Notes: generated by a model not told the origin, from the letters alone. Numbered from the stretch's first letter, positions 38,594 through 48,716 are shown. The stretch: 64,000 nucleotides of DNA from Modestobacter marinus (GCF_019799945.1 NZ_JABGCH010000006.1:119423-183422); one strand, 5' to 3'. Translations and numbers: made by a program.

Positions 38594-39210
38594 CGGTGTC
38601 GGCGTCCTTCGGCGCGGGTGGGGCGGAGATCGCCCCCGCCGTCGCCGAGCGACTCGGCCTGCCCTTCCACGACCGGGTCATCCCGGCCCAAGTGGCGGCC
38701 CGGCTGGGAGTGCCGCTGCCCGAGGCGGAGGCCAACGACGAGACGGTCACCCGGGGCCTGTGGCGCCTGGTGACCTCGCTGGGCACCATGCCGGACCCGG
38801 TCGGCGGGGTGCTGCCCACCAGCACGCTGCCCGACGAACGGGCCTACCGGGTGCAGACCGAGCGGGTGCTGGCCGAGATCGCCGCCGGGCCGGGCGGGGT
38901 GGTGCTCGGCCGGGCCGCGGCGATGGTGCTGCGCGACCGGCCGGACGTGCTGCACGTCCGGCTCGACGGCCCGAAGGACCGGCGGCTGGCCGCCGCCGCG
39001 GCCCACACCGGCCGGCCGGAGGCGGAGCTGCGCCGGGAGCAGGAGGCCGCCGACGCCGCGCGGATGGCCTACGTGCGGCACTTCTACCGCTGCGACCCCG
39101 CCGAGTCGCGGCACTACCACCTCGTGGCCGACAGCACGGCGCTGCCGCGGGACGTGGTGGTGGAGCTGATCGTCATCGCCGCCCGCGCCCGGGGGATCGG
39201 CGCCTTCTGA
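38581..39210 (+). CDS. Cytidylate kinase-like family protein
   Basis: 209 residues. The N-terminus VTVSASFGAGGAEIAPAVAE is a P-loop-like turn of the cytidylate kinase-like family (PF13189), lacking the usual Lys-Ser/Thr of a true P-loop, which is normal for the family. LPFHDRVIPAQVAARLG and VVLGRAAAMVLRDRPDVLHV are further signatures. Function in nucleotide metabolism is unproven. It ends the thiL operon and is followed by a terminator shared with rpmB. Confidence 0.85.
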   Translation: MGVVTVSASFGAGGAEIAPAVAERLGLPFHDRVIPAQVAARLGVPLPEAEANDETVTRGLWRLVTSLGTMPDPVGGVLPTSTLPDERAYRVQTERVLAEIAAGPGGVVLGRAAAMVLRDRPDVLHVRLDGPKDRRLAAAAAHTGRPEAELRREQEAADAARMAYVRHFYRCDPAESRHYHLVADSTALPRDVVVELIVIAARARGIGAF

Positions 39211-39250
39211 CCCCACCGCGTCGACCGGGACGCGCCGGGGGCGCACGCAC

Positions 39251-39284
39251 GGGACCCCGGAGACCGTCAGGTCTCCGGGGTCCC
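39251..39284. terminator. Bidirectional terminator between the kinase-like gene and rpmB
   Basis: A perfect 15-bp stem (39251-39265 with 39270-39284) and loop GTCA between convergent genes. Confidence 0.8.
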
Positions 39285-39323
39285 GGACCCGGCCGTGGCC
39301 GGGTGGAGATCAGTGCGCGGGTG

Positions 39324-39515
39324 CTACGCCCGCGCGACCTTGCCCGCGCGGATGCACGACGTGCACACGTTCATCCGCTGGCGGCCGCCACCGGCGAGCA
39401 CCGCCCGCACGGACTGGATGTTCGGGTTCCACCGGCGCGGCGTGCGTCGGTGAGAGTGCGACACCGACATACCGAAACCGGGGCCCTTGCCACAGACATC
39501 GCACACGGCAGCCAC
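39324..39515 (-). CDS. rpmB: 50S ribosomal protein L28
   Basis: 63 residues, the zinc-ribbon (C+) form: CDVCGK near the N-terminus and CTSCIR near the C-terminus. MSVSHSHRRTPRRWNPNIQ is the core L28 signature. GTG at 39515. A -10-like TACAGT (39615-39610 on the minus strand) lies next to a perfect 15-bp inverted repeat at 39618-39655, leaving a leader of about 90 bases. Confidence 0.97.
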   Translation of the reverse strand: MAAVCDVCGKGPGFGMSVSHSHRRTPRRWNPNIQSVRAVLAGGGRQRMNVCTSCIRAGKVARA

Positions 39516-39617
39516 GGTGGATCACTCCCAGAAGTCGTTCAACTGAAGTCGTCGGCCGCGCGGTCGGTCGACACAAGGCACACCAGTGCCTCCGCGCAGG
39601 CTCGGGAACACTGTAAC

Positions 39618-39655
39618 CCGTCGTCCGGGCGGCTGTCAGACCGCCCGGACGACGG
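39618..39655. promoter_or_regulatory. Perfect 15-bp inverted repeat between rpmB and the DAK2 gene
   Basis: CCGTCGTCCGGGCGG, eight-base loop, CCGCCCGGACGACGG, between two divergent genes. It abuts the probable rpmB -10. It could be an operator, or a hairpin ending an antisense transcript. Confidence 0.5.
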
Positions 39656-39715
39656 CGCCCTGGTGTGACGTGCGCGACGGCGGTCGTGTCGGTGCCCGCA
39701 GGTACCCTCCGGCAC

Positions 39716-41320
39716 GTGCTGGTGGCGCTGGACGAGGCCGCGGTGGGCCGCTGGAGCCGCGCCGTCGTCGACACCCTGACCCGGGCTCGTCCCCGCCTCG
39801 ACGAGCTCAACGTGTTCCCCGTGCCCGACGGGGACACGGGCACGAACCTGCTCCTCACCGCGGAGGCCGGGGACGCCGCGCTGGCGACCGCGGACGGCTC
39901 GGCCGAGTCGCCGTGGGTGGTGCTCGCCCGCGGCGCGGTGCTGGGCGCCCGGGGCAACTCCGGGGCGATCCTCGCCCAGCTGCTGCGCGGACTGGCCGAC
40001 GACCTGGCCGGCGTCGCCCGCGTCGACGGCCGGGTGTTCGCCCGGGCGCTGGCCGGCGCGGCCCGCACGGCCTACGGCGCGGTCGCCGATCCGGAGGAGG
40101 GCACCTTCCTCACCGTCGCCCGCGCCGGGGCCGAGTCCGCGGTGGCCGCGGTGGAGCAGGGACGCGCCGCGCTGGCCGACGTCGTCCGGGCCGCCGCCGA
40201 GGGCGCGCTGGCCGCCCTGCAGGCCACCCAGGACCAGCTCGCCGCGCTCCGCGAGGCCGGCGTCGTGGACGCCGGTGGCGCCGGGTGGTGCCTGGTGCTC
40301 GACGCGCTGGTCGGCACGGTCACCGGCGAGCAGCCGGACCGCCCGCCGCTGCGTCCGCGTCCCGCGCCGCACGGCCGGGTCCGGGCCCTCCCGCCGGCCG
40401 CGCCGGCGCCCGGCCCCGGCAGCGAGGTCCAGTTCCTGCTCGCCGACTCCGACGAGGACGCCGTCGCCCGGCTGCAGCGCCGGCTGGCCGAGCTGGGCGA
40501 CTGCCTGGTCGTCGTCGGCGTCGACACCCCCGGGGGGCGCGAGTGGAACGTGCACGTGCACGTCGCCGACGTCGGCGCGGCCATCGAGGCCGGCATCGAG
40601 GCGGGCCGGCCGCACCGCATCTCGGTCACCCCCCTCGCGCCGGTGCGGGCGGCAGCGGCCACCCCCGGCGTCCGCGCCGTCGTCGCCCTGGCCTGCTCCG
40701 CGGGTCTCGGGCAGCTGTTCGCCGGCGAGGGGGTCACCGTGGTCGCCACCCCGGTCGGCGCGATCACCGAGGACGCCGTGCTCGCGGCTCTGCTGAGCAC
40801 CGGCGCCGAGCAGGTCGTGCTCCTGCCCAACCACTCCGGCGTGCTCACGGTCACCGCCCGGGCCGCCGAGCGGGCGCGGGAGGAGGGGCGCGACGTGGTC
40901 GTCGTCCCCACCCGGGCCGCGGTGCAGGGCCTGGCGGCGCTCGCCGTCGCCGATCCCAGCCGCCGGTTCGGGGACGACGTCGTCGCGATGGCCGAGGCCG
41001 CCGCCGCGACCCGCTGGGGCGAGGTCACCGTCGCCGAGCACGAGGCGCTCACCTCCGCGGGCCGCTGCCGGCCGGGCGACGTGCTGGGGGCGGCGGACGG
41101 CGACGTCGTCGTCATCGGTGCCGACCTGCTGAGCGTCGGCACCGACCTGCTGGACCGGCTGCTGTCGGCCGGGGGCGAGCTGACCACCGTGGTGGTGGGT
41201 GAGGACCGGGGCCTGGGTGACGCGGTCTGCGCGCACCTGGCCACCGCGCACCCCACGGTCGAGGTCACCCGCTACGCGGGCGGCGCCGGTGCGGTGCCCC
41301 TGCTGGTGGGGGTGGAGTGA
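39716..41320 (+). CDS. DAK2-domain protein, FakA (YloV) family
   Basis: 534 residues. The N-terminal DAK2 nucleotide-binding domain has FPVPDGDTGTNLLLT and GARGNSGAILAQLLRG (metal/ATP); AGVVDAGGAGWCLVLDALVG closes it. The rest matches the FakA middle and C-terminal domains. In Firmicutes FakA phosphorylates fatty acids presented by FakB; no FakB is near, so that role is only inferred. GTG at 39716 lies seven bases after TACCCT (39703-39708) and has no ribosome binding site, so it is probably leaderless. It overlaps the recG unit: one base separates the stop from the recG GTG. Confidence 0.92.
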   Translation: MLVALDEAAVGRWSRAVVDTLTRARPRLDELNVFPVPDGDTGTNLLLTAEAGDAALATADGSAESPWVVLARGAVLGARGNSGAILAQLLRGLADDLAGVARVDGRVFARALAGAARTAYGAVADPEEGTFLTVARAGAESAVAAVEQGRAALADVVRAAAEGALAALQATQDQLAALREAGVVDAGGAGWCLVLDALVGTVTGEQPDRPPLRPRPAPHGRVRALPPAAPAPGPGSEVQFLLADSDEDAVARLQRRLAELGDCLVVVGVDTPGGREWNVHVHVADVGAAIEAGIEAGRPHRISVTPLAPVRAAAATPGVRAVVALACSAGLGQLFAGEGVTVVATPVGAITEDAVLAALLSTGAEQVVLLPNHSGVLTVTARAAERAREEGRDVVVVPTRAAVQGLAALAVADPSRRFGDDVVAMAEAAAATRWGEVTVAEHEALTSAGRCRPGDVLGAADGDVVVIGADLLSVGTDLLDRLLSAGGELTTVVVGEDRGLGDAVCAHLATAHPTVEVTRYAGGAGAVPLLVGVE

Positions 41321-41321
41321 C

Positions 41322-43520
41322 GTGAGCCTGACGATGGACACCCCGCTGAGCCGGGTCGTCGGGCCGAAGACGGCGAAGGTCATGGCCGAGCAGCTGGCCC
41401 TGCACACGGTGCGTGACCTGCTGCGGCACTATCCGCGCCGCTACGCCCGGCGCGGGGAGATGACCAGGCTCGGCGACCTGGAGGTCGGCGACCGGGTGAC
41501 CGTGCTGGCCCAGGTCAAGAAGGTCAGCAGCCGCCCGATGCGGCAGCGGCGCGGCATCCTCACCGAGGTCACCGTGGGCGACGGCGCGGGCAGCATGCGC
41601 CTGGTCTTCTTCAACTCCAAGCACGCCCACCTCGCGGTCGGGGAGTGGGGCCTGTTCGCCGGCACGGTCGGCAAGTGGCATGGCGACCTGCAGTTCACCC
41701 ATCCCGACTGCCACGTGATCACCGGGGACGACGACGACTGGGCCCGCGCCCTGGTGCCGATCTACCCGGCGAGCAAGGACGTCTCGAGCTGGGTGATCCA
41801 GAAATCGGTCAAGCTGCTGATGGACGACCCCCGCTCGCTCGCGGAGGCGCTCGACGACCCGATCCCCGAGCCGGTGCGCGACCGGCACGGGCTGGTGGCG
41901 CTGGCCACCGCGCTGCTCTACAAGCACCGGCCGGAGTCCGCGGCGCAGGTCGAGTTCGCCGACGAGCGGCTCAAGTGGGACGAGGCGCTGGTCCTGCAGG
42001 CCACGCTGGCCGCCCGGCGGCGGGCCGCGGCGCTGGAGCCCGGCATCGCCCGGCCCCGGCGCAGCGGCGGCCTGCTCGACGCGGTCGACGCCGCGCTGCC
42101 GTTCTCGCTGACCGGGGGCCAGCGGGACGTCGGCGAGGAGCTCGCCGCCGAGCTGTCCGAGGAGCAGCCGATGAACCGGCTGCTGCAGGGCGAGGTCGGC
42201 TCGGGCAAGACCGTGGTGGCGCTGCGCGCCATGGCGCAGGTCGTCGACGCCGGGGGGCAGGCCGCGCTGCTGGCGCCCACCGAGGTGCTCGCCGCCCAGC
42301 ACGCCCGCAGCCTCGCGGCGATCCTGGGCCCGCTGGGCCGGGCCGGGGAGCTGGACGGCGACCCGGCCGGCACCCGGGTCGTGCTGCTCACCGGGTCGCA
42401 GAAGGCCGCCGCCCGCCGGGAGGCCCGCGCCGCGGTGGCCGACGGGAGCGCGGGGATCGTGGTCGGCACGCACGCGCTGCTGCAGGAGGACGTGGAGTTC
42501 GCCGATCTCGGCCTGGTCGTCGTCGACGAGCAGCACCGCTTCGGCGTCGAGCAGCGCGACGCGCTGCGCGCGAAGGGCGCCCGGCCGCCGCACGTGCTGG
42601 TGATGACCGCCACCCCGATCCCGCGCACGGTCGCGATGACCGTCTACGGCGACCTGGAGACCTCCACGCTGCGCCAGCTGCCCGCCGGCCGCGGCGGGGT
42701 GTCCAGCGCGGTGGTGCCGGCGGGGGAGAAGCCCGCGTGGCTGGACCGGGCCTGGCAGCGGGTGCGCGAGGAGGTCGCCGCCGGGCGGCAGGCCTACGTC
42801 GTCTGCCCGCGGATCGGGGACGTCGAGGGCGGCAGCGGCAAGGACGAGGACGGCCCGGACGACGCCGACGCGCCGCCGCCGGAGACCGGTGGCAGCTCCG
42901 ACCGCCGTCCGCCGCTGGCCGTCCTGGACGTCGCCGAGGCGCTGCGGGCCGGCCCGCTGTCGTCGCTGCGGGTCGAGGTGCTGCACGGCCGGATGGCGCC
43001 GGAGGACAAGGAGGCGCGGATGCGCGCCTTCGCCGCCGGTGAGGTCGACGTCCTGGTCGCCACCACCGTGGTCGAGGTCGGCGTCGACGTCCCCAACGCG
43101 ACGGTGATGGTGGTGATGGACGCGGACCGCTTCGGGGTCAGCCAGCTCCACCAGCTGCGCGGCCGGGTGGCCCGCGGCCAGCACGCCGGGCTGTGCCTGC
43201 TGGTCACCGAGGCGCCCACCAGCTCGGCCACCGGCCAGCGGCTCACCGCGGTGGCCGCGACCACCGACGGCTTCGAGCTCGCCCGGCTGGACCTGGAGAC
43301 CCGGCGCGAGGGCGACGTGCTCGGCGCCGCCCAGTCCGGCCGGCGCTCGGGCGTGCGGCTGCTGTCGCTCCTGGACGACGAGCAGCTCATCGCCGAGGCG
43401 CGGGTGGAGGCCACCCGGCTGGTCGAGGCGGGGCGCGGGCTGGCCGACCATCCCGAGCTGGCGGCGGCCGTCGCGGCGCTGAGCCTCGACGAGCGGGCCG
43501 AGTACCTGGAGAAGGCGTGA
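41322..43520 (+). CDS. recG: ATP-dependent DNA helicase RecG
   Basis: 732 residues. It remodels stalled forks and Holliday junctions. The N-terminal wedge/OB domain ([20 protein letters not shown]) precedes superfamily 2 motifs: [15 protein letters not shown] (Walker A), [13 protein letters not shown] (DEQH box), [33 protein letters not shown], and [13 protein letters not shown]. Residues ~500-530 are an acidic, Pro/Gly-rich insert between helicase motifs. Start GTG at 41322. A copy of the palindromic repeat follows the stop, between recG and rsmD. Confidence 0.97.
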   Translation: MSLTMDTPLSRVVGPKTAKVMAEQLALHTVRDLLRHYPRRYARRGEMTRLGDLEVGDRVTVLAQVKKVSSRPMRQRRGILTEVTVGDGAGSMRLVFFNSKHAHLAVGEWGLFAGTVGKWHGDLQFTHPDCHVITGDDDDWARALVPIYPASKDVSSWVIQKSVKLLMDDPRSLAEALDDPIPEPVRDRHGLVALATALLYKHRPESAAQVEFADERLKWDEALVLQATLAARRRAAALEPGIARPRRSGGLLDAVDAALPFSLTGGQRDVGEELAAELSEEQPMNRLLQGEVGSGKTVVALRAMAQVVDAGGQAALLAPTEVLAAQHARSLAAILGPLGRAGELDGDPAGTRVVLLTGSQKAAARREARAAVADGSAGIVVGTHALLQEDVEFADLGLVVVDEQHRFGVEQRDALRAKGARPPHVLVMTATPIPRTVAMTVYGDLETSTLRQLPAGRGGVSSAVVPAGEKPAWLDRAWQRVREEVAAGRQAYVVCPRIGDVEGGSGKDEDGPDDADAPPPETGGSSDRRPPLAVLDVAEALRAGPLSSLRVEVLHGRMAPEDKEARMRAFAAGEVDVLVATTVVEVGVDVPNATVMVVMDADRFGVSQLHQLRGRVARGQHAGLCLLVTEAPTSSATGQRLTAVAATTDGFELARLDLETRREGDVLGAAQSGRRSGVRLLSLLDDEQLIAEARVEATRLVEAGRGLADHPELAAAVAALSLDERAEYLEKA

Positions 43521-43521
43521 C

Positions 43522-43579
43522 GAAGGACCCCGTCCTCCTCACCCCTCGCACGCTCGGGGCGAGCCTCTGGACGGGGCCG
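43522..43579 (+). repeat. Post-stop palindromic repeat, copy D
   Basis: Starts one base after the recG TGA: GAAGGACCCC. The arms GGACCCCGTCC and GGACGGGGCC enclose CCCC-TCGCACGCTC-GGGG. The inner 20 bases are the same as in copy A, while the outer arms differ and still pair. Confidence 0.75.
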
Positions 43580-43584
43580 ACAGC

Positions 43585-44139
43585 ATGACCCGGCTGATCT
43601 CCGGGCTCGCCGGCGGGCGACGGCTCAAGGTGCCCCCGGCGGGCGTGCGCCCCACCGGGGACCGCGCCCGGGAGGGGCTGTTCAACTCCCTCGGCACGCT
43701 GCTCGACCTCGACGGCGCCCGGGTGCTGGACCTCTACGCCGGGTCCGGGGCGCTGGGGCTGGAGGCGCTGTCCCGGGGCGCGGCCGAGGTGGTCCTCGTG
43801 GAGTCCGGGCCGAAGGTGCTGCCGGTGCTGCGCGCCAACGTCGCCGCGGTGGGCCTGCCCGGCGCCCGGGTGGTGGCCGGGTCGGTGCCGGCCGTCGTCG
43901 CCGGTCCCGCCCCGGCCGCCTTCGACCTGGTGCTCGCCGACCCGCCGTACGCGGTCCCGGCCGAGGAGGTCGTGGACGTGCTCCGCGCGCTGTCCGGGGG
44001 CGGCTGGCTGGCCGCGGACGCCGTGGTCGTGGTCGAGCGGTCCAGCCGGGAGGAGCCGTGGGAGTGGCCGACACCCCTGGCGGGTCTCCGTGATCGGCGG
44101 TACGGGGAGGCAGTGCTCCGGTACGGTCGCTTGTCGTGA
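43585..44139 (+). CDS. rsmD: 16S rRNA (guanine966-N2)-methyltransferase
   Basis: 184 residues. SAM-binding [20 protein letters not shown] and catalytic LADPPYAVP (N-PPY type) define RsmD; the start [14 protein letters not shown] and [12 protein letters not shown] are also typical. It methylates G966 of 16S rRNA in the 30S subunit. Its stop overlaps coaD (GTGA), the conserved rsmD-coaD pair. Confidence 0.96.
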   Translation: MTRLISGLAGGRRLKVPPAGVRPTGDRAREGLFNSLGTLLDLDGARVLDLYAGSGALGLEALSRGAAEVVLVESGPKVLPVLRANVAAVGLPGARVVAGSVPAVVAGPAPAAFDLVLADPPYAVPAEEVVDVLRALSGGGWLAADAVVVVERSSREEPWEWPTPLAGLRDRRYGEAVLRYGRLS

Positions 44140-44624
44140 GGCGCGCGGTCTGCCCCGGCTCGTTCGACCCGGTCACCAACGGCCATGTCGACGTCATCAC
44201 GCGTGCCGCCGCCCTGTACGACGAACTGGTCGTCGCAGTGCTGGTGAATCCCGGCAAGGCGGGCCTGTTCGACCTCGGGGAGCGCATGGCGATGCTCCAC
44301 GAGGCGGTCGTCGACCTGCCGAACGTCGTCGTCGACAACTTCTCCGGCCTGCTGGTCGACTACTGCCGCAGGCAGGGGATCCCGGTGGTGGTGAAGGGCC
44401 TGCGCGCGGTCGGCGACTTCGAGTACGAGCTGCAGATGGCCCAGATGAACCGTGAGCTGGCCGGCGTCGAGACGCTGTTCGTGCCCACGGCCCCGCAGGT
44501 CGGCCACCTGTCCTCCAGCCTGGTCAAGCAGATCGCCCGCTTCGGCGGGGACGTGTCGTCGCTGGTCCCCAAGGCGGTCAACGACCGGCTGGTGGCCAAG
44601 GCGCAGGGGGGTGAGGGCACATGA
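44136..44624 (+). CDS. coaD: Phosphopantetheine adenylyltransferase
   Basis: 162 residues. It adenylates 4'-phosphopantetheine in CoA synthesis. The T/H-x-G-H motif is TNGH in [38 protein letters not shown] and the C-terminal [20 protein letters not shown] are CoaD signatures. Although it overlaps rsmD, TACGGT at 44122-44127 is eight bases before the GTG, so an internal leaderless promoter may add to read-through. Stop overlaps the next ATG. Confidence 0.97.
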   Translation: MRRAVCPGSFDPVTNGHVDVITRAAALYDELVVAVLVNPGKAGLFDLGERMAMLHEAVVDLPNVVVDNFSGLLVDYCRRQGIPVVVKGLRAVGDFEYELQMAQMNRELAGVETLFVPTAPQVGHLSSSLVKQIARFGGDVSSLVPKAVNDRLVAKAQGGEGT

Positions 44625-45310
44625 CCGACGTGGTCTACCGGCTGTACGAGACCGTCGACGAGCTGACCACCGTCATCGAGAACGCCCGCAGCGTCCCGAT
44701 GTCGCAGTCCTGCATGGTGCCCCGCGACCACCTGCTCGACCTGCTCGACGAGCTGCGGGAGTCGCTGCCCGAGGAGGTGCAGGCGGCCGGCGCGATCGTC
44801 GAGCAGCGCACCCAGATCCTGCAGCAGGCGCAGGCCGAGGCCGAGCGGCTCACCGGCCGCACCCGCACCGAGAGCGACCAGGTGGTGGCCGCCGCCCGGC
44901 GGCAGCGCGAGGAGCTCATCGGCACCGCCCGCCGCCAGCGCGACGAGATCATCACCGAGGCCCAGCAGCAGGCCGACGACGTGCTCGCGCAGGCCGAGGC
45001 CGAGGCGGAGGTGGTGGTCGCGGAGGCCCGCCGGCTGCGCGACCAGCTCGTCGCCGACGGCCAGGCGGAGCAGGCCCGGCTGGTCGCTGCGGGCGAGGCC
45101 GAGCACGAGCGGCTGCTCACCGAGACCGCGGTCTACCGCACCGCGGTCAGCCGGGCCGACGAGCTCGGCGCGCAGACCGCGGCCGAGGTGGCCCGGATGC
45201 GGGCCGAGGTCGACGAGTACGTCGACTCCCGGCTCGCCGACTTCGGGAACACGCTGGCGCACATGATGCGCTCGGTGGAGAAGGCCCGCACGAATCTGCG
45301 TACCCCCTGA
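44621..45310 (+). CDS. sepIVA: SepIVA-like coiled-coil (DivIVA-related) protein
   Basis: 229 residues. A DivIVA-like N-terminus ([20 protein letters not shown], then [19 protein letters not shown]) leads into a long Ala/Glu/Arg coiled coil (~residues 60-190). In mycobacteria the homologue next to the DUF177/rnc/smc block is SepIVA, a septation factor. ATG at 44621 overlaps the coaD stop. No membrane segment. Confidence 0.87.
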   Translation: MTDVVYRLYETVDELTTVIENARSVPMSQSCMVPRDHLLDLLDELRESLPEEVQAAGAIVEQRTQILQQAQAEAERLTGRTRTESDQVVAAARRQREELIGTARRQRDEIITEAQQQADDVLAQAEAEAEVVVAEARRLRDQLVADGQAEQARLVAAGEAEHERLLTETAVYRTAVSRADELGAQTAAEVARMRAEVDEYVDSRLADFGNTLAHMMRSVEKARTNLRTP

Positions 45311-45346
45311 CCCGACCTGGGCCGGAGGGGCACCCGCGGGATCGGG

Positions 45347-45352
45347 TAGGCT
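45347..45352 (+). promoter_or_regulatory. -10 element upstream of the DUF177-rpmF-rnc operon
   Basis: TAGGCT, about 91 bases before the ATG at 45444. No strong -35. Confidence 0.4.
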
Positions 45353-45443
45353 GGACGTCTGTCCGGCCCGCTGGCCGCTCCGTGCCGCCCGGCGCGGGGT
45401 CCTCCGCCCGGTCACCCCACACGAGACGACGACGAGTACTGAC

Positions 45444-46112
45444 ATGCCTGCTGCCTCCACGCCCTCCTCCGGCGCCGCGTCCACCGACGCCCGGCGTCGC
45501 TCCGGCGACCCCGCGGGGAAGACGGGGCCCCGAGCCTGGAAGGTCGACCTCCGTGAGCTGGGCCGCCGGGCCGGCTCGATGCGCGAGTGGGAGAAGACCG
45601 TGCCCGCGCTCGAGCGCTGGGGTGTCGACATGGTCGCCGTCCCCGAGGGCGCGCCGGTCCAGCTGCACCTGCGGCTGGAGTCGGTCATGGAGGGCGTGCT
45701 GGTCTCCGGCGAGGTCGAGGCCCCCGTCACCGGCCAGTGCGCCCGCTGCCTCGAGCCGGTCGAGGACACCCTCGAGCTCGACGTCCAGGAGCTGTACGCC
45801 TACGAGGGCAGCACCACCGAGGCCACCAGCGGAGAGGACGAGGTGCGCCGGATCGAGGGCGACAGCATCGACCTCGCGCCGCTGGTCCGGGACGCCGTCG
45901 TCCTCGCCCTGCCGCTGTCGCCCACCTGCACGCCCGACTGCGCCGGGCTGTGCGTGGACTGCGGCGAGCGACTCGACGACCTCCCGCCCGACCACTCGCA
46001 CGAGGTGATCGACCCCCGGTTCGCCGGGCTGGCCGCGCGCCTCGCCGACCTGACCGACAGCGCCGACGGAGCCCAGCAGGGCCCCGGGAGCACCAACACC
46101 GAGGAGAACTGA
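45444..46112 (+). CDS. yceD: DUF177 (YceD) family protein
   Basis: 222 residues. The core has [20 protein letters not shown], then [20 protein letters not shown], and a C-terminal Cys cluster ([13 protein letters not shown]) likely binding zinc. In bacteria and plastids this family is needed for 23S rRNA or large-subunit assembly and is encoded just before rpmF, as here (two bases separate stop and rpmF ATG). The N-terminal ~30 residues are low complexity. Confidence 0.93.
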   Translation: MPAASTPSSGAASTDARRRSGDPAGKTGPRAWKVDLRELGRRAGSMREWEKTVPALERWGVDMVAVPEGAPVQLHLRLESVMEGVLVSGEVEAPVTGQCARCLEPVEDTLELDVQELYAYEGSTTEATSGEDEVRRIEGDSIDLAPLVRDAVVLALPLSPTCTPDCAGLCVDCGERLDDLPPDHSHEVIDPRFAGLAARLADLTDSADGAQQGPGSTNTEEN

Positions 46113-46114
46113 TC

Positions 46115-46294
46115 ATGGCGGTCCCGAAGCGGCGCATGTCCCGCGCGAACACCCGCGCTCGCCGGTCGCAGTGGAAGGCCAGCGCGCCCACCCTGGCCCC
46201 GTGCCCGAACAAGGCCTGCGGCGAGCTCAAGCCCCCGCACATCGCCTGCCCGACCTGCGGCCAGTACGACGGCCGTCAGACCGTCGCGGTCTGA
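46115..46294 (+). CDS. rpmF: 50S ribosomal protein L32
   Basis: 59 residues, [20 protein letters not shown] at the start, and a zinc site from CPNKAC and CPTC. Co-transcribed with the DUF177 gene and followed by rnc. Confidence 0.97.
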   Translation: MAVPKRRMSRANTRARRSQWKASAPTLAPCPNKACGELKPPHIACPTCGQYDGRQTVAV

Positions 46295-46316
46295 CCCCGG
46301 CAGCGCGCTCCCCGGC

Positions 46317-47135
46317 GTGACGCGGTCGGGCACCGCACCGGCGTCCCCGCCGACCGGCTCTCCGGAGCCGGCCGGCGGGGACGCCGGTCGTCGTTCACCC
46401 GCCGGGCCGCAGCACGCCGAGACGGCCGCCCGGTGGCTGGCCGACGCGCTCGGCGTGGAGCTGCCCGACGGGTTGCTGGCCCTGGCGCTGACCCACCGGT
46501 CCTACGCCTACGAGAACGGCGGCCTGCCCACCAACGAGCGCCTGGAGTTCCTCGGGGATTCGGTGCTCGGTCTGGTGGTCACCGACGAGCTGTACCGCAG
46601 CCACCCCGACCTGCCCGAGGGGCAGCTGGCGAAGCTGCGGGCCAGCGTGGTGAACATGACCTCGCTGGCCCGGGTCGCCCGGGCGCTCGGGGACGGCGGC
46701 ATCGGCCCGCACCTGCTGCTGGGCCGCGGTGAGCAGGCCACCGGCGGCCAGGAGAAGGAGTCGATCCTCGCCGACGCGCTCGAGGCCCTGATCGGCGCGA
46801 TCCACCTCGGCCGTGGCCTGCCGACGGCGGCGGCCATCGTGCACCGCCTGTTCGACCCGCTGCTGGCCGAGTCCGCCACCCGCGGGGCCGGCCTGGACTG
46901 GAAGACCAGCCTGCAGGAGCTGGGGGCGGCCCGGTCGCTGGGCGCCCCCGTGTACGCGGTCGAGGACGACGGCCCCGACCACGCCAAGACCTTCACCGCC
47001 GTCGTCCTGCTCGCCGGGAAGCCGTACGGCCGGGGCGCCGGCCGCACGAAGAAGGCCGCCGAGCAGGAGGCAGCCGAGGCCGCCTGGCGGGCGCTGTCCG
47101 GGGCGGCCGACGAGGACGCCCCCCAGGAGGCCTGA
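46317..47135 (+). CDS. rnc: Ribonuclease III
   Basis: 272 residues. Processes rRNA and other double-stranded RNA. The signature [20 protein letters not shown] carries the catalytic Glu and Asp; [18 protein letters not shown] the second acidic pair; a dsRNA-binding domain ends the protein ([20 protein letters not shown], then [16 protein letters not shown]). The first ~30 residues are Pro/Gly-rich. The start is GTG at 46317; later in-frame starts are possible. mutM follows after two bases. Confidence 0.97.
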   Translation: MTRSGTAPASPPTGSPEPAGGDAGRRSPAGPQHAETAARWLADALGVELPDGLLALALTHRSYAYENGGLPTNERLEFLGDSVLGLVVTDELYRSHPDLPEGQLAKLRASVVNMTSLARVARALGDGGIGPHLLLGRGEQATGGQEKESILADALEALIGAIHLGRGLPTAAAIVHRLFDPLLAESATRGAGLDWKTSLQELGAARSLGAPVYAVEDDGPDHAKTFTAVVLLAGKPYGRGAGRTKKAAEQEAAEAAWRALSGAADEDAPQEA

Positions 47136-47137
47136 CC

Positions 47138-48013
47138 GTGCCCGAGCTCCCCGAGGTCGAGGTGGTGCGGCGCGGGCTGGCGCAGTGGGTCGCCGGACGC
47201 ACCGTCCGCGAGGTCGAGGTGCGCCACCCCCGGGCCGTGCGCCGGCACCTGGAGGGCGCCGAGCACTTCGTGCAGGCGCTGACCGGGCGGACCCTCACCG
47301 ACGCGCACCGGCGCGGCAAGTACCTGTGGCTGCCCCTGGCCGAGCCCGACGGCACGCCGTCGGGCCGTGCCCTGGTGGCGCACCTGGGCATGAGCGGGCA
47401 GCTGCTGGTCGAGAAGCCCGCCGAGCCCGACGAGGTGCACCTGCGGGCCCGGTTCCGGTTCACCGACGGCGGCCGGGAGCTGCGTTTCGTCGACCAGCGC
47501 ACCTTCGGCGGTCTCGCCGTGGAAGAGGCCGAGGGGGAGGGTCTGCCGTCCCGGCTGGCGCACATCGCCATCGACCCGCTGGACAGCTCCTTCGACGCCG
47601 ACGCCTTCAGCGCGGCGCTGCGCCGCCGGCGGACCGAGGTGAAGCGGGCGCTGCTGGACCAGACGCTGATCGGCGGGGTCGGCAACATCTACGCCGACGA
47701 GTCGCTGTGGCGCGCCCGCCTGCACGGCGCCCGCCCCACCGACAGGCTCACCCGCCCGCAGGTCGCCGCGCTGCTCGACGGCGTGCGCGACGTGCTCGGC
47801 GAGAGCCTGGCCCAGGGCGGGACGTCGTTCGACTCGCTCTACGTCGACGTGAACGGCCAGAGCGGCTACTTCTCCCGGCACCTGGCCGTCTACGGGCAGG
47901 AGGACCGGCCCTGTCCGCGGTGCGGCACCCCGATCGTGCGGGAGTCCTTCATGAACCGCTCCAGCTACAGCTGCCCGGCCTGCCAGCCCCGGCCGCGGGC
48001 CCGCCGGTCGTGA
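47138..48013 (+). CDS. mutM: Formamidopyrimidine-DNA glycosylase
   Basis: 291 residues. Bifunctional glycosylase/lyase for 8-oxoguanine and FaPy. After Met removal Pro2-Glu3 are the catalytic residues ([14 protein letters not shown]). GMSGQLL, the helix-two-turn-helix around [15 protein letters not shown], and the C-terminal zinc finger ([12 protein letters not shown]) complete it. The stop overlaps the acylphosphatase GTG. Confidence 0.97.
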   Translation: MPELPEVEVVRRGLAQWVAGRTVREVEVRHPRAVRRHLEGAEHFVQALTGRTLTDAHRRGKYLWLPLAEPDGTPSGRALVAHLGMSGQLLVEKPAEPDEVHLRARFRFTDGGRELRFVDQRTFGGLAVEEAEGEGLPSRLAHIAIDPLDSSFDADAFSAALRRRRTEVKRALLDQTLIGGVGNIYADESLWRARLHGARPTDRLTRPQVAALLDGVRDVLGESLAQGGTSFDSLYVDVNGQSGYFSRHLAVYGQEDRPCPRCGTPIVRESFMNRSSYSCPACQPRPRARRS

Positions 48014-48285
48014 GCGCCGTGGTGCGCGTCGTCGCGCTGGTCTCCGGCATGGTGCAGGGGGTCGGCTACCGCTGGTTCGTCTCCCGCGCCGCCGCGGCCC
48101 GGGGGCTGGCCGGATCGGCCACCAACCTGTCCGACGGGCGGGTCGAGGTGGTGCTGGAGGGGCCGGCGGAGGACGTGCGCGCGGTGCTCGCCGAGCTGTC
48201 CGGCCGGCGGGCACCCGGCACGGTGACCGGGGTCGAGTCGCGGGAGGACGGGGCGCAGGGGACGTCGGGGTTCACCGTGGGGTGA
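48010..48285 (+). CDS. acyP: Acylphosphatase
   Basis: 91 residues. The signature [20 protein letters not shown] contains the active-site Arg, and [17 protein letters not shown] the Asn. It hydrolyses acyl phosphates. Placement between mutM and smc is as in mycobacteria. Confidence 0.95.
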   Translation: MSAVVRVVALVSGMVQGVGYRWFVSRAAAARGLAGSATNLSDGRVEVVLEGPAEDVRAVLAELSGRRAPGTVTGVESREDGAQGTSGFTVG

Positions 48286-48329
48286 CCAAGACGACACGCC
48301 ACCGACACCCGACAGGGCCGCCCGAGACG

Positions 48330-48358
48330 TTGACCCAGGTCGCGAGGGGTGTCACCCT
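48330..48358 (+). promoter_or_regulatory. Sigma-70-type promoter upstream of the 63-residue gene
   Basis: TTGACC and CACCCT with a 17-base spacer, 79 bases before the ATG at 48437. Confidence 0.45.
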
Positions 48359-48436
48359 GAACTCACCAGCCCGCGCAGACCGCCCCCCGCGGTGCGCCGG
48401 GACGACCCACTCCTGCAGTCGAAAGGCCGCTGAGCC

Positions 48437-48628
48437 ATGGCCAAGGCCCTGTTCGGTTCCGTCGTCGCTCCCCACGAGCTTCGAGTAGCGGAGGAGAACG
48501 CCGCGCTGCGTGCCAAGGTCCACCGCCTGGAGGAGCAGCTGGCGGCCCTCCGCGAGGAGCGCGACGCCGCGATCGCGCGCGAGCTCCTCACCCTGGCCGA
48601 CGACTCGGCCACCCCCGCCCTGGCCTGA
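48437..48628 (+). CDS. Small coiled-coil protein of unknown function
   Basis: 63 residues. The sequence MAKALFGSVVAPHELRVAEE leads into a Leu/Ala/Glu/Arg heptad region (LRAKVHRLEEQLAALREE). ATG at 48437 has GAAAGG about 12 bases upstream and a promoter-like pair further up, so it is probably real. I do not recognise the family. It lies just before smc, separated by a repeat copy; a role in chromosome organisation would be a guess. Confidence 0.7.
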   Translation: MAKALFGSVVAPHELRVAEENAALRAKVHRLEEQLAALREERDAAIARELLTLADDSATPALA

Positions 48629-48690
48629 AAAGGACCTCCCTGCCCCCCACCGCTCGCCAGCTCGCGGCGGGTCCCTGCAGGGCGGCCGAC
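48629..48690 (+). repeat. Post-stop palindromic repeat, copy E
   Basis: Starts immediately after the TGA of the small coiled-coil gene: AAAAGGACC. The arms GGACCTCCCTGC and GCAGGGCGGCC enclose CCGC-TCGCCAGCTC-GCGG. Confidence 0.75.
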
Positions 48691-48716
48691 GTGGCGACGC
48701 TCGTCTCTGAGGTCCT

